Of a DNA stretch of 6,107 bases, positions 1-5,580 are shown piece by piece. Below the pieces are notes generated by a model. That model was not told where the DNA came from and searched no databases. It saw only the letters and a program-made list of their open reading frames with translations. The translations under genes and the position numbers were made by a program. How positions within the stretch are numbered: position 1 is the first letter of the stretch; each line of letters starts with the position of its first letter. Where the stretch lies: positions 1 through 6,107 of the forward strand of contig JAEXPB010000212.1 in NCBI GenBank assembly GCA_023438965.1. The letters are read 5' to 3'. This stretch comes from Bacillota bacterium. GTDB lineage: Bacteria; Bacillota; Clostridia; Saccharofermentanales; UBA5734.

Positions 1-858
1 TGGCCTGAGGGTGATCGGACGGATCATTCCTACCTTGATGCCGAGGGCGGCGGCCTGGCGGATGACATTGCGGCAGATGCGGCTGCAGGTGCCGAAGGCG
101 GTGATGATGATCTCGGCGTCCGCGCAGTTGAACACCTCGCAGCGGGTTTCCTTTTCGCGGACAACCTGGTACTTGGCCTGCAGCTTGTTGTTCAGCCGCT
201 CCAGCACATCGGCCTCGATATAGATCGAAGTGACGGTGTTGTGCTCCCGCCGGCCGTGGGTGCCGGTCACCGCCCAGTCTTTGGCAACGGTGGCCACCGG
301 TTCCTGCTCGCGGAATTCGACCGGCTCCATCATCTGGCCCAGCGCCCCGTCGCCGAGGATCATGGTCAGCATGCGGTAGCGGTCGGCCAGGTTGAAGGCC
401 TCGACGGTCAGTTCATAGAGCTCCTGGACACTGGCAGGGGCCAGGACAATGTTGCGGTAATCGCCGTGTCCGCCGCCCTTGGTGGCCTGGAAGTAGTCGC
501 CCTGGGCCGGCAGGATGCCGCCCAGGCCGGGGCCGGAGCGGACGATGTTGACGACGACGGCCGGCAGTTCGGCGCCGGCGATATAGGAGAAGCCTTCCTG
601 CTTCAGGCTGATGCCCGGGCTGGAACTGGTCGAGAGCACGCGCGCGCCGGCGGCTGCCGCGCCATAAACCATGTTGATGGCGGCCACTTCGCTCTCCGCC
701 TGGACGAATGTTCCCTGCACCTCGACCATCCGCTTGGCCATATAATGCATGACCTCGGTCTGCGGGGTGATCGGATAACCGAAATAGTGGCGGCAGCCGG
801 CACGGACCGCCGCCTCGGCAATGGCTTCATTGCCCTTCATCAATACTCTGTTGCCCAT
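1..858 (-). CDS. vorB: 2-oxoacid:ferredoxin oxidoreductase alpha subunit (VorB/KorA type), 3' end beyond the window
   Basis: This is the alpha subunit of a CoA-dependent 2-oxoacid:ferredoxin oxidoreductase, a cytoplasmic enzyme that oxidatively decarboxylates a 2-oxoacid to acyl-CoA and reduces ferredoxin. I translated 286 residues from ATG at 858; the frame stays open to position 1, so the C-terminus (the family is usually about 350 aa) is missing. The N-terminus MGNRVLMKGNEAIAEAA, FGYPITPQTEV (residues 26-36), the TSSSPGISLKQEG stretch (77-89), SGPGLGG (108-114) and QATKGGGHGDYR (124-135) are hallmarks of the alpha-subunit pyrimidine-binding domain. The start is supported by an AAGGGAGG ribosome site that overlaps the stop codon of the upstream ferredoxin gene, 13 bp away. 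Substrate is not decided by sequence alone: branched-chain 2-oxoacids (Vor) or 2-oxoglutarate (Kor) are both possible. TPP-binding and gamma subunits are expected next, outside the window. Confidence 0.9.
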   Translation of the reverse strand, partial: MGNRVLMKGNEAIAEAAVRAGCRHYFGYPITPQTEVMHYMAKRMVEVQGTFVQAESEVAAINMVYGAAAAGARVLSTSSSPGISLKQEGFSYIAGAELPAVVVNIVRSGPGLGGILPAQGDYFQATKGGGHGDYRNIVLAPASVQELYELTVEAFNLADRYRMLTMILGDGALGQMMEPVEFREQEPVATVAKDWAVTGTHGRREHNTVTSIYIEADVLERLNNKLQAKYQVVREKETRCEVFNCADAEIIITAFGTCSRICRNVIRQAAALGIKVGMIRPITLRP

Positions 859-871
859 GATATTGCCTCCC

Positions 872-1078
872 TTAACGCCAGACTTCGATGACGCTGTCCG
901 GACACATGGTCGCGCACATCGTGCATCCGGTGCACTGGTCCATCCGGTCCACGCCGGCCGGGTGGAAACCCTTGCTGTTCAACTGATCCTGGCGCAGCAG
1001 GATGATCTTGCGCGGACAAACAGCAACGCAGAGGCCACAGCCCTTGCATCGGTCTTCTCGGAATTCGACTCTAGCCAT
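872..1078 (-). CDS. vorD: Ferredoxin-like delta subunit of the 2-oxoacid oxidoreductase, 2x[4Fe-4S]
   Basis: This 68-aa protein carries two complete CxxCxxCxxxCP cluster motifs, at residues C11-C14-C17-C21 and C49-C52-C55-C59, each expected to bind a [4Fe-4S] cluster. In four-subunit 2-oxoacid oxidoreductases the small ferredoxin subunit moves electrons from the TPP-bound intermediate to external ferredoxin. I start it at ATG 1078, because GGAGGG sits just upstream; the in-frame TTG four codons earlier would bury that ribosome site inside the gene. It lies 13 bp upstream of the alpha subunit with the coupled arrangement TAA-GGGAGG, so the two are co-transcribed and probably translationally coupled. 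A promoter with a perfect TATAAT box lies immediately upstream. The residues between the two clusters (22-48) form the usual linker. It could be called KorD instead; the naming depends on substrate. Confidence 0.9.
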   Translation of the reverse strand: MARVEFREDRCKGCGLCVAVCPRKIILLRQDQLNSKGFHPAGVDRMDQCTGCTMCATMCPDSVIEVWR

Positions 1079-1106
1079 ATTTCCCTCCAAATAAACGTGT
1101 CAATAC

Positions 1107-1135
1107 ATTATATGTTCATTCACCTGATCCGGCAA
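1107..1135 (-). promoter_or_regulatory. Predicted sigma-A promoter of the oxidoreductase operon
   Basis: On the minus strand TTGCCG (1130-1135, 4 of 6 to consensus) is followed, after exactly 17 bp, by a perfect TATAAT (1107-1112). Transcription would begin near 1100, giving a leader of about 20 nt ahead of the ferredoxin gene. The -35 box is overlapped by one copy of a 10-bp direct repeat. I see no clear intrinsic terminator between tyrS and this promoter, so read-through from tyrS is also possible. Confidence 0.7.
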
Positions 1136-1146
1136 GCCTGATCCGG
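1123..1146. repeat. Tandem 10-bp direct repeat over the -35 region (possible operator)
   Basis: CCTGATCCGG occurs at 1123-1132 and again, identical, at 1137-1146, separated by CAAG (14-bp period). The first copy runs into the -35 box of the oxidoreductase promoter and the second lies just upstream of it. Direct repeats in this position are a common layout for an activator or repressor site, but the short length and the high frequency of CCGG-type words in this DNA make chance plausible. Confidence 0.45.
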
Positions 1147-1192
1147 TTCGGACATCGAAACGGCGTTCCAGGCGGGTATAAATGTCAATAAG

Positions 1193-2437
1193 CTATCGAT
1201 TTTCTGAACGGAACGTGACATTGCCGGCCAGGCGGACAAAGCGGCCTTTCCCGGCCTGGATCACCAATCCGGCCGGCGAATCCGGGCAAGTCAACGCTTC
1301 CCAGCGTTCGCCGTTGACCTTCAAGCCACCCTGGGCGATCAGGCGGCGGGCGTCGCTGCTGCTGCGGACGATCCCCTGGCAGGTCAGCAGCCGGACCAGG
1401 TCGATCGAGCCGTCGGGCAGGCGAAATTCCGCTGACCGTTCCGCGGGTGCCAGGCCCTCCGGGCAACCGCCCAGCTGGAAGATCGTCCGGAACTCCCCTT
1501 CCGCCGCCAAAGCCGCGTCATCGCCGTGGTAGAGAGCCGTGATGGTTCGCGCCAGGCCCATCTTCACATCCCGCGGATTAGTCCGGGGATCGGCCAGCTC
1601 GGCCTGGATCCGGCTGATCCGGTCCGGGTGGACATCGGTGGCCAGTTCATAGTACCGGATGATCAGCCGGTCTGGAATCGACATCACCTTGCGGTAGATC
1701 GTCGCCGCGTCCTCCTGGATCCCGATCGTGTTGCCCAGGCTTTTGCTCATCTTCTCGACGCCGTCCGTCCCCTCCAGCAGCGGTATGAACAGGGCGATCT
1801 GGCTTTCCTGGCCGCAGCTTTTCTGGAGCGTGCGGCCCATCAGGATGTTGAAGGTCTGGTCCGTGCCGCCGAGTTCGATGTCCGCCCGGAGTTCGACCGA
1901 ATCATAGGCCTGCATCAGGGGGTAAAAGAATTCATGCAGGCCGATCGGCTCCTGGCGGGCAAATCGGCCGGCGAAGTCGTCGCGCTCCAGGATCCGGGCC
2001 ACCGTCGTTTGGGCAGCCAGGCGCAGGACGGCCGCGAAGTCGAGGCCGGCCAGCCACTCGCTGTTGAAGCGCACCGTGGTGCGGCTACGGTCGAGCACCC
2101 GAAAAATCTGCCGTTCATACGTTGCGGCATTGGCCAGGACTTCCGCGCCGGTCAGCTGGCGGCGGGTTTTGCTCTTACCGGTCGGGTCGCCGATCCGGCC
2201 GGTGAAATCGCCGATGACGATGACCACCCGGTGACCCAGGTCCTGCAGCTGGCGGGCCTTGCGCAGGACGACCGCGTGCCCGATATGAATGTCGGGCGCC
2301 GAGGGGTCGAGCCCCAGCTTGACTTGCAGCGGCTGCCCGGTGGCGATGCTGCGCTGCAGCCTGGCCAGCAGTTCATCGGCGTCGATGACCTGGCTGGCCC
2401 CTTTCATGATGATCTTGAGTTGTTCCTGTGCTTCCAT
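1193..2437 (-). CDS. tyrS: Tyrosyl-tRNA synthetase (KMSKS-type, TyrZ-like)
   Basis: This class I aminoacyl-tRNA synthetase activates tyrosine with ATP and transfers it to tRNA-Tyr in the cytoplasm. The 414-aa length is normal. The Rossmann catalytic domain shows HIGH at residues 51-54, a DFTGRIGDPTG stretch at 77-87, ELGGTDQ at 188-194 (tyrosine/ATP pocket) and KMSKS at 229-233. The exact HIGH plus KMSKS pair places it with the TyrZ-like group rather than with the E. coli-like group that has KFGKT. The C-terminal S4 RNA-binding domain covers about 345-403 (SSSDARRLIAQGGLKVNG). ATG 2437 has a good AAAGGGAGG ribosome site about 9 nt upstream. A tyrosine T-box leader precedes it, which independently confirms the amino-acid identity. 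The gene ends in TAG about 60 bp before the oxidoreductase promoter, with no obvious terminator. A long open frame on the opposite strand is a GC-driven shadow. Confidence 0.97.
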   Translation of the reverse strand: MEAQEQLKIIMKGASQVIDADELLARLQRSIATGQPLQVKLGLDPSAPDIHIGHAVVLRKARQLQDLGHRVVIVIGDFTGRIGDPTGKSKTRRQLTGAEVLANAATYERQIFRVLDRSRTTVRFNSEWLAGLDFAAVLRLAAQTTVARILERDDFAGRFARQEPIGLHEFFYPLMQAYDSVELRADIELGGTDQTFNILMGRTLQKSCGQESQIALFIPLLEGTDGVEKMSKSLGNTIGIQEDAATIYRKVMSIPDRLIIRYYELATDVHPDRISRIQAELADPRTNPRDVKMGLARTITALYHGDDAALAAEGEFRTIFQLGGCPEGLAPAERSAEFRLPDGSIDLVRLLTCQGIVRSSSDARRLIAQGGLKVNGERWEALTCPDSPAGLVIQAGKGRFVRLAGNVTFRSENR

Positions 2438-2520
2438 TTGAGCACGCCTCCCTTTGATCAGGACGAACCTGATTTTCTGGTTCGGCGGAGCTTGCTGACG
2501 TTTGCCTGGCGGCAGAAATC

Positions 2521-2557
2521 AAAAAACCCCGTCGACTGCCTGAGCAGAGGACGAGGG
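2521..2557 (-). terminator. Regulated intrinsic terminator of the T-box
   Basis: CCCUCGUC pairs with GACGGGG (one G-U), and inside the loop CUGC pairs with GCAG around UCAG; six U residues follow immediately (2521-2526). The 5' arm CUCGUCCUCU is also used by the antiterminator (CCUCU with AGAGG, CGU with ACG), so the two structures are mutually exclusive, as expected of a T-box. It may also stop transcripts reading in from the ATPase gene upstream. Confidence 0.9.
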
Positions 2558-2856
2558 TTCTACCCACGTGTTACCACCTCTATTTATCCGGCCATCGCTG
2601 GCCGGACCTCCCCGGGTACGGCGCCGGAGCGCGTATACCCCCGCGATGTAACGGTCGCACCCGTCAGCAGCCTACTCGGGCCGGTTTGGGGCCCTTTGGG
2701 TGCGCGACTCGGGGATGTATTCGGGATCGTTTTTCCGCGCCTCTCATCAGCCGGCTGCTTTCTGTTGGAAAATCCGTCTTCCGACTGTTCTGCCCCGGTC
2801 AGGCCGGCGGTCGGGGACGATGCGATCCTTACTCTTTCCCTTCAAAGTCTTTCACT
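2521..2856 (-). promoter_or_regulatory. Tyrosine T-box riboswitch leader of tyrS
   Basis: Uncharged tRNA-Tyr binding to this mRNA leader is expected to switch off premature termination and turn on tyrS. Stem I base pairs GACU (2846-2849) with AGUC (2706-2709) and GGGA (2837-2840) with UCCC (2712-2715). The specifier loop has AGUA on the 5' side (2830-2833) and GAAUACA on the 3' side, with tyrosine codon UAC at 2717-2719. The distal AG-bulge and loop motif AGAAAG...GGCUGAUGAGA spans about 2742-2763. A Stem II-like helix pairs CGCACCC with GGGUGCG. Stem III is an 8-bp UCCGGCCA/UGGCCGGA hairpin with a GCGA loop (2587-2606). The antiterminator carries AGAGG-UGGUAACACG, with UGGU at 2573-2576, able to pair with an ACCA tRNA end; this fits discriminator A of tRNA-Tyr. 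It competes with the terminator at 2521-2557. Confidence 0.93.
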
Positions 2857-2862
2857 GGCCTA

Positions 2863-2891
2863 AGATTAGCAAGATTTCGGCCGGCTGTCAA
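2863..2891 (-). promoter_or_regulatory. Predicted sigma-A promoter of the T-box-tyrS unit
   Basis: A perfect TTGACA (2886-2891) is separated by exactly 17 bp from TAATCT (2863-2868, 3 of 6). The predicted start near 2856 lies just ahead of the 5' strand of T-box Stem I, which fits well. The -35 box begins only about a dozen bases downstream of the stop codon of the preceding ATPase gene. Confidence 0.75.
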
Positions 2892-2903
2892 TTGATATGG
2901 CCA

Positions 2904-3632
2904 TCACAACCGGTCGGGATACCAGATGCTGCGCTGCAGGCGCAGGAGCGGCACACCGTCCGGCGTCCGGTTCGCCCAGGACACAGGGGCCGCTTCGTCC
3001 AGCGCCGCGGCAAAGACGACCGGCAAGCCCATTCGCTCCGCAGCTTCCCGGATGATCGGCCAACTGGCGGTCAGCCGCGAGGCGTCGCCATATTCCAGCA
3101 GATTGGCGTTGTGCACCAGTCCGGTCAGCGGAATGCCGGCGGCGGCGGTCAACTCGGCGGCCATGGCGATGATCTGGTCCGGCGTTGCCGTGAAGGGGCG
3201 GTAAGGATTGACCACCATGTACATTGCCACTTCCCGGCTCCGGGCCGCCAGCCGCGGGCGCAGCGAAGCGATCACCCGGGCGCCGAGATCTTCGCCGCCG
3301 ATATCCAGGACCGCCATACGGTCTGCATTGTCAAAAACACTGAAGATTTCACCGGGGACAGCCGGCACATCGACATTGCTGCCGGCATATTGCGGTGAGA
3401 TCAGCCGGATTCCGGCGGCTTCGACCGGTCCGCGGGCATCGGCCGAGCGATAATAGGGATTGAGGATATCCAGGTCGGCCAGGGTGGCCGCATGGCCGCC
3501 GGCCGCGAGCCAATAGGCAAAATTGACGCTGATCTCCGACTTGCCGCTGCCATAGGCGCCGATAAAGAGCGTGATCCGCCGCAGGTCGGCGATCTGGAAA
3601 CAGGCATTGAGCTGGTTGCCGGGTAAATTCAT
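2904..3632 (-). CDS. ParA/MinD/CobQ-like P-loop ATPase of unknown role
   Basis: This 242-aa protein has a Walker A motif GAYGSGKSE at residues 25-33, a DLDILNPYYRS segment at 53-63 in the position of the switch region of SIMIBI ATPases, a Walker B-like VLDIGGED at 108-115, and a late VHNAN (173-177) that may contribute to nucleotide-base recognition. No membrane segment or signal peptide is visible, so it is probably cytoplasmic. The ATG at 3632 is preferred over an upstream TTG (3704): AGGTG lies about 10 nt before it, and a promoter occupies the region of the TTG. Its stop is followed almost directly by the tyrS promoter. From general knowledge, small P-loop ATPases of this sort are found near 2-oxoacid:ferredoxin oxidoreductase genes in anaerobic Bacillota; a maturation or regulatory role here is inference. 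The exact function is unknown. Confidence 0.82.
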   Translation of the reverse strand: MNLPGNQLNACFQIADLRRITLFIGAYGSGKSEISVNFAYWLAAGGHAATLADLDILNPYYRSADARGPVEAAGIRLISPQYAGSNVDVPAVPGEIFSVFDNADRMAVLDIGGEDLGARVIASLRPRLAARSREVAMYMVVNPYRPFTATPDQIIAMAAELTAAAGIPLTGLVHNANLLEYGDASRLTASWPIIREAAERMGLPVVFAAALDEAAPVSWANRTPDGVPLLRLQRSIWYPDRL

Positions 3633-3675
3633 GGCTGGCACGCACCTTTCTGGACCGGCAGGACCGGACAAATCC

Positions 3676-3704
3676 AATCTACCAATCCTGCCCCCTTTTG
3701 GCAA
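3676..3704 (-). promoter_or_regulatory. Predicted sigma-A promoter of the P-loop ATPase gene
   Basis: TTGCCA (3699-3704, 5 of 6) and TAGATT (3676-3681, 4 of 6) are spaced by exactly 17 bp on the minus strand. Initiation near 3669 would give a leader of about 37 nt before ATG 3632, and rules against translation starting at the TTG that forms part of the -35 box. Confidence 0.65.
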
Positions 3705-3801
3705 GTCCGCAGATCAGCCGGACAATTCGGCCCGCCACGAATCATCAATTATCACCTCGAGCTGCGCGGCGGCGTAAGTTGTGCAAATAAGTCATTGCGT
3801 C

Positions 3802-3828
3802 GTGACAAATCTTCAGCTAAACTATAAG
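3802..3828 (+). promoter_or_regulatory. Possible promoter of the OadG-like gene
   Basis: GTGACA (3802-3807, 5 of 6) and TATAAG (3823-3828, 5 of 6) lie upstream of the 3874 start, in an AT-richer part of the divergent intergenic region. The 15-bp spacing is shorter than the ideal 17, so the -10 box is more credible than the -35. Initiation would be near 3835. The rest of this 241-bp divergent region shows no coding sequence or structured RNA that I can support. Confidence 0.45.
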
Positions 3829-3873
3829 TGGCCATTTTGGCCTGTGATCAAGGAATGTCCTAGGAGGATTACC

Positions 3874-4239
3874 ATGTCTGGACTTATCATGATGAATATT
3901 TCAAGCAGCCCGGTCCGGGTTTTGACTTTTGCCGGCATTCCCCTGACTGACCTGACCTGGGTTCCCGTGGTCCTTGCTCTGCTCAGCCTGATCATCAGCC
4001 TGGTTGCCCTGGGTCGCACCCGCCGCCTGCAAGCTGCAGCAGCTCCGGCTGTTGCCCCAGTCGCTTCGGCTGTACCGGCCGCGACGTCCCAGGGGGATAA
4101 TCCGGCCTTGATTGCCGTTCTGACCGCCGCCGTGGCCATGATCCTGGCGGAGGAACAATCCGCCGGGCAGCAGGCTGCCCGCGTCGCCGGTCCGGTTTCA
4201 CCGGCCGGATTCACGATCCGCCAGGTTCGCCGGGTCTGA
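3874..4239 (+). CDS. OadG/MmdD-like small single-TM protein (putative sodium-pump decarboxylase accessory subunit)
   Basis: This 121-aa protein has one hydrophobic segment at about residues 28-46 (WVPVVLALLSLIISLVAL), then basic residues RTRR, an Ala/Pro/Val-rich linker (53-75), an amphipathic stretch PALIAVLTAAVAMILAEE (77-94) and a C-terminus GFTIRQVRRV (112-121). That order is typical of gamma/delta subunits of membrane biotin-dependent decarboxylases (OadG, MmdD), whose C-terminal parts often read AxITAAIAAxL then a strand ending SIRRV. In those complexes the small subunit anchors and assembles the carboxyltransferase with the sodium-pumping beta subunit. The start at ATG 3874 is fixed by a perfect AGGAGG six bases upstream; an in-frame extension to 3781 has no such support. 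The RTRR after the helix suggests a cytoplasmic C-terminus. No alpha, beta or biotin-carrier gene is next to it, and a terminator follows. The family match is by eye and moderate. Confidence 0.6.
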   Translation: MSGLIMMNISSSPVRVLTFAGIPLTDLTWVPVVLALLSLIISLVALGRTRRLQAAAAPAVAPVASAVPAATSQGDNPALIAVLTAAVAMILAEEQSAGQQAARVAGPVSPAGFTIRQVRRV

Positions 4240-4282
4240 CTGGCCGCTTTCGCCGCTTGGACCGGTTTATGCTGACCTGATC

Positions 4283-4316
4283 ACGAAGGCGCTCCCCCGA
4301 GTGCCTTCGTTTCTTA
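4283..4316 (+). terminator. Intrinsic terminator after the OadG-like gene
   Basis: A 12-bp hairpin pairs ACGAAGGCGCTC (4283-4294) with GAGTGCCTTCGT (4299-4310) around a CCCC loop, with one G-U pair, followed by the T-rich run TTCTTATT. It ends only four bases before the ribosome-binding site of the next gene, so it could also act as an attenuator for that gene. Confidence 0.85.
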
Positions 4317-4332
4317 TTCGGAGGTAATCCAC

Positions 4333-5580
4333 ATGAAATATATCATCTTTCTGGGCGACGGTATGGCCGACCGGCCCGTGCCGCAGCTGAACGACCGGAC
4401 CCCGCTGATGGCGGCGGTCAAGCCGAACATGGACCGGCTGGCCCGCGAAGGCCTGGCCGGTCTGGTCCGCACCGTGCCGGAGGGGCTGGCGCCCGGCAGC
4501 GACACCGCCAACATGTCGGTCATGGGTTACGATCCGCGCCGCTACTACACCGGCCGCTCACCGCTCGAAGCGATCAGCATGGCGATCGACATGGCCCCCG
4601 GCGACGTCGCCTACCGCTGCAATCTGGTCACGCTCTCCGCCGACGGCGACTACGCCGAGCGCCAGATGGTCGACTATTCGTCCGATGAAATCGGCAGCGA
4701 CGAGGCCGCCCGTTTGATCGAAATTGTCAACAAGCACTTCGCTGACGAGGAGATCCGCTTCTATCCCGGTAAAAGCTACCGCCATTGCCTGATCTGGAAA
4801 CAGGGGCCGCTGGATGTCCGCCTGGTCCCGCCGCACGACATCCTGACCCGCCGGATCGGCGAATACCTGCCGGCCGGCGACCGGGCTGAACGCATCCTGC
4901 GGATGATGACCGGCAGCGCCGAATTCCTGCCGACCAACCCGGTCAACCAGGCCCGCGTCAAGCGCCAGCTGAATCCTGCCAATTCGATCTGGATCTGGGG
5001 TCAGGGCACCCGGCCGGAGCTGCCGGACCTGGCCGGGCTGCATCACCTGAAAGGATCGGTCATTTCAGCCGTCGACCTGGTGCAGGGCCTCGGCATTTGC
5101 GCCGGCCTGCACGTGGTCGATGTCCCCGGCGTGACCGGCAATATCCATACCAACTTCGACGGCAAGGCCCAGGCGGCGATCGACGAATTCGAACGCGGCC
5201 AGGATTATGTTTACCTGCATGTCGAGGCGCCGGACGAATGCGGCCATCGCGCCGAAATTGCCAACAAGGTCCGGTCGATCGAGCTGATCGACCGGAAGAT
5301 TATCGGGCCGGTCTGGGAATATCTGGAAGCCAAGCGCCACATGGATGGCGAGGATTACCGCCTGCTGGTCCTGCCGGACCACCCGACACCGCTCCAGCTG
5401 CGGACGCATACCAGCGATCCGGTGCCCTTCGCCTTTTTCGGCAGCGACCGGGCCGATCTGCTGCCGGCCACGGCTTACGACGAGGAGAGCTGCCGTCAGA
5501 CCGGCTTCTATCTGGATGCCGGTTATGAGTTGTTCGAACGCTTCGTCAACGGCGGCTTCAGGACAGGTCGGCCAGTGTAA
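4333..5580 (+). CDS. apgM: Cofactor-independent phosphoglycerate mutase homologue (ApgM type; possible homoserine kinase)
   Basis: This 415-aa protein belongs to the alkaline phosphatase superfamily, in the archaeal-type 2,3-bisphosphoglycerate-independent mutase group, which interconverts 3- and 2-phosphoglycerate in the cytoplasm. The metal-site motif FLGDGMAD is at residues 6-13. GLAPGSDTANMSVMGYDP (51-68) contains the presumed nucleophilic serine, S56. YLHVEAPDECGH (294-305) gives D301 and H305, and LPDHPTP with THTSDPVPF supplies D349, H350 and H359, the second set of metal ligands. All expected ligands appear present and the length is normal. Start ATG 4333 has GGAGGT seven bases upstream. 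Bacterial members of this subgroup found beside threonine genes have been proposed to be homoserine kinases; no threonine gene is visible here, so the mutase label is the default. The 3' end overlaps mutS2 by 23 bp on the other strand. No promoter is seen between the preceding terminator and the start. Confidence 0.9.
   Translation: MKYIIFLGDGMADRPVPQLNDRTPLMAAVKPNMDRLAREGLAGLVRTVPEGLAPGSDTANMSVMGYDPRRYYTGRSPLEAISMAIDMAPGDVAYRCNLVTLSADGDYAERQMVDYSSDEIGSDEAARLIEIVNKHFADEEIRFYPGKSYRHCLIWKQGPLDVRLVPPHDILTRRIGEYLPAGDRAERILRMMTGSAEFLPTNPVNQARVKRQLNPANSIWIWGQGTRPELPDLAGLHHLKGSVISAVDLVQGLGICAGLHVVDVPGVTGNIHTNFDGKAQAAIDEFERGQDYVYLHVEAPDECGHRAEIANKVRSIELIDRKIIGPVWEYLEAKRHMDGEDYRLLVLPDHPTPLQLRTHTSDPVPFAFFGSDRADLLPATAYDEESCRQTGFYLDAGYELFERFVNGGFRTGRPV

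Noticed and set aside
241..891. A 216-codon plus-strand open frame opposite the oxidoreductase alpha subunit
   Set aside because: The minus-strand protein is an unmistakable VorB/KorA homologue covering the same bases; the plus frame is a low-complexity His/Asp/Gly-rich shadow.
1098..1103. Second TTGACA on the minus strand close to the ferredoxin start
   Set aside because: Its -10 box would fall at or inside the ferredoxin coding start and none is present.
1171..1188. TTGACA on the minus strand at 1183-1188, just after the tyrS stop, with a nearby TATACC
   Set aside because: TATACC is only a few bases from TTGACA, and nothing resembling a -10 box occurs at 16-18 bp; the TTGCCG-17-TATAAT promoter downstream is far better.
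1526..2863. A 445-codon open frame on the plus strand opposite tyrS and its T-box leader
   Set aside because: It is fully antisense to a certain tyrS gene and to a structured RNA leader, has no family resemblance, and lacks a convincing ribosome site; GC-rich codon use produces such shadows.
3633..3704. 24-residue N-terminal extension of the P-loop ATPase from a TTG at 3704
   Set aside because: The TTG is part of a good -35 box and the ATG at 3632 has its own ribosome site; the extension is not needed for the Walker A fold.
3829..3842. TGGCCATTTTGGCC near the OadG-like promoter as an operator or hairpin
   Set aside because: Only a 4-5 bp stem of a GGCC word that is common in this DNA; too weak to support a site.
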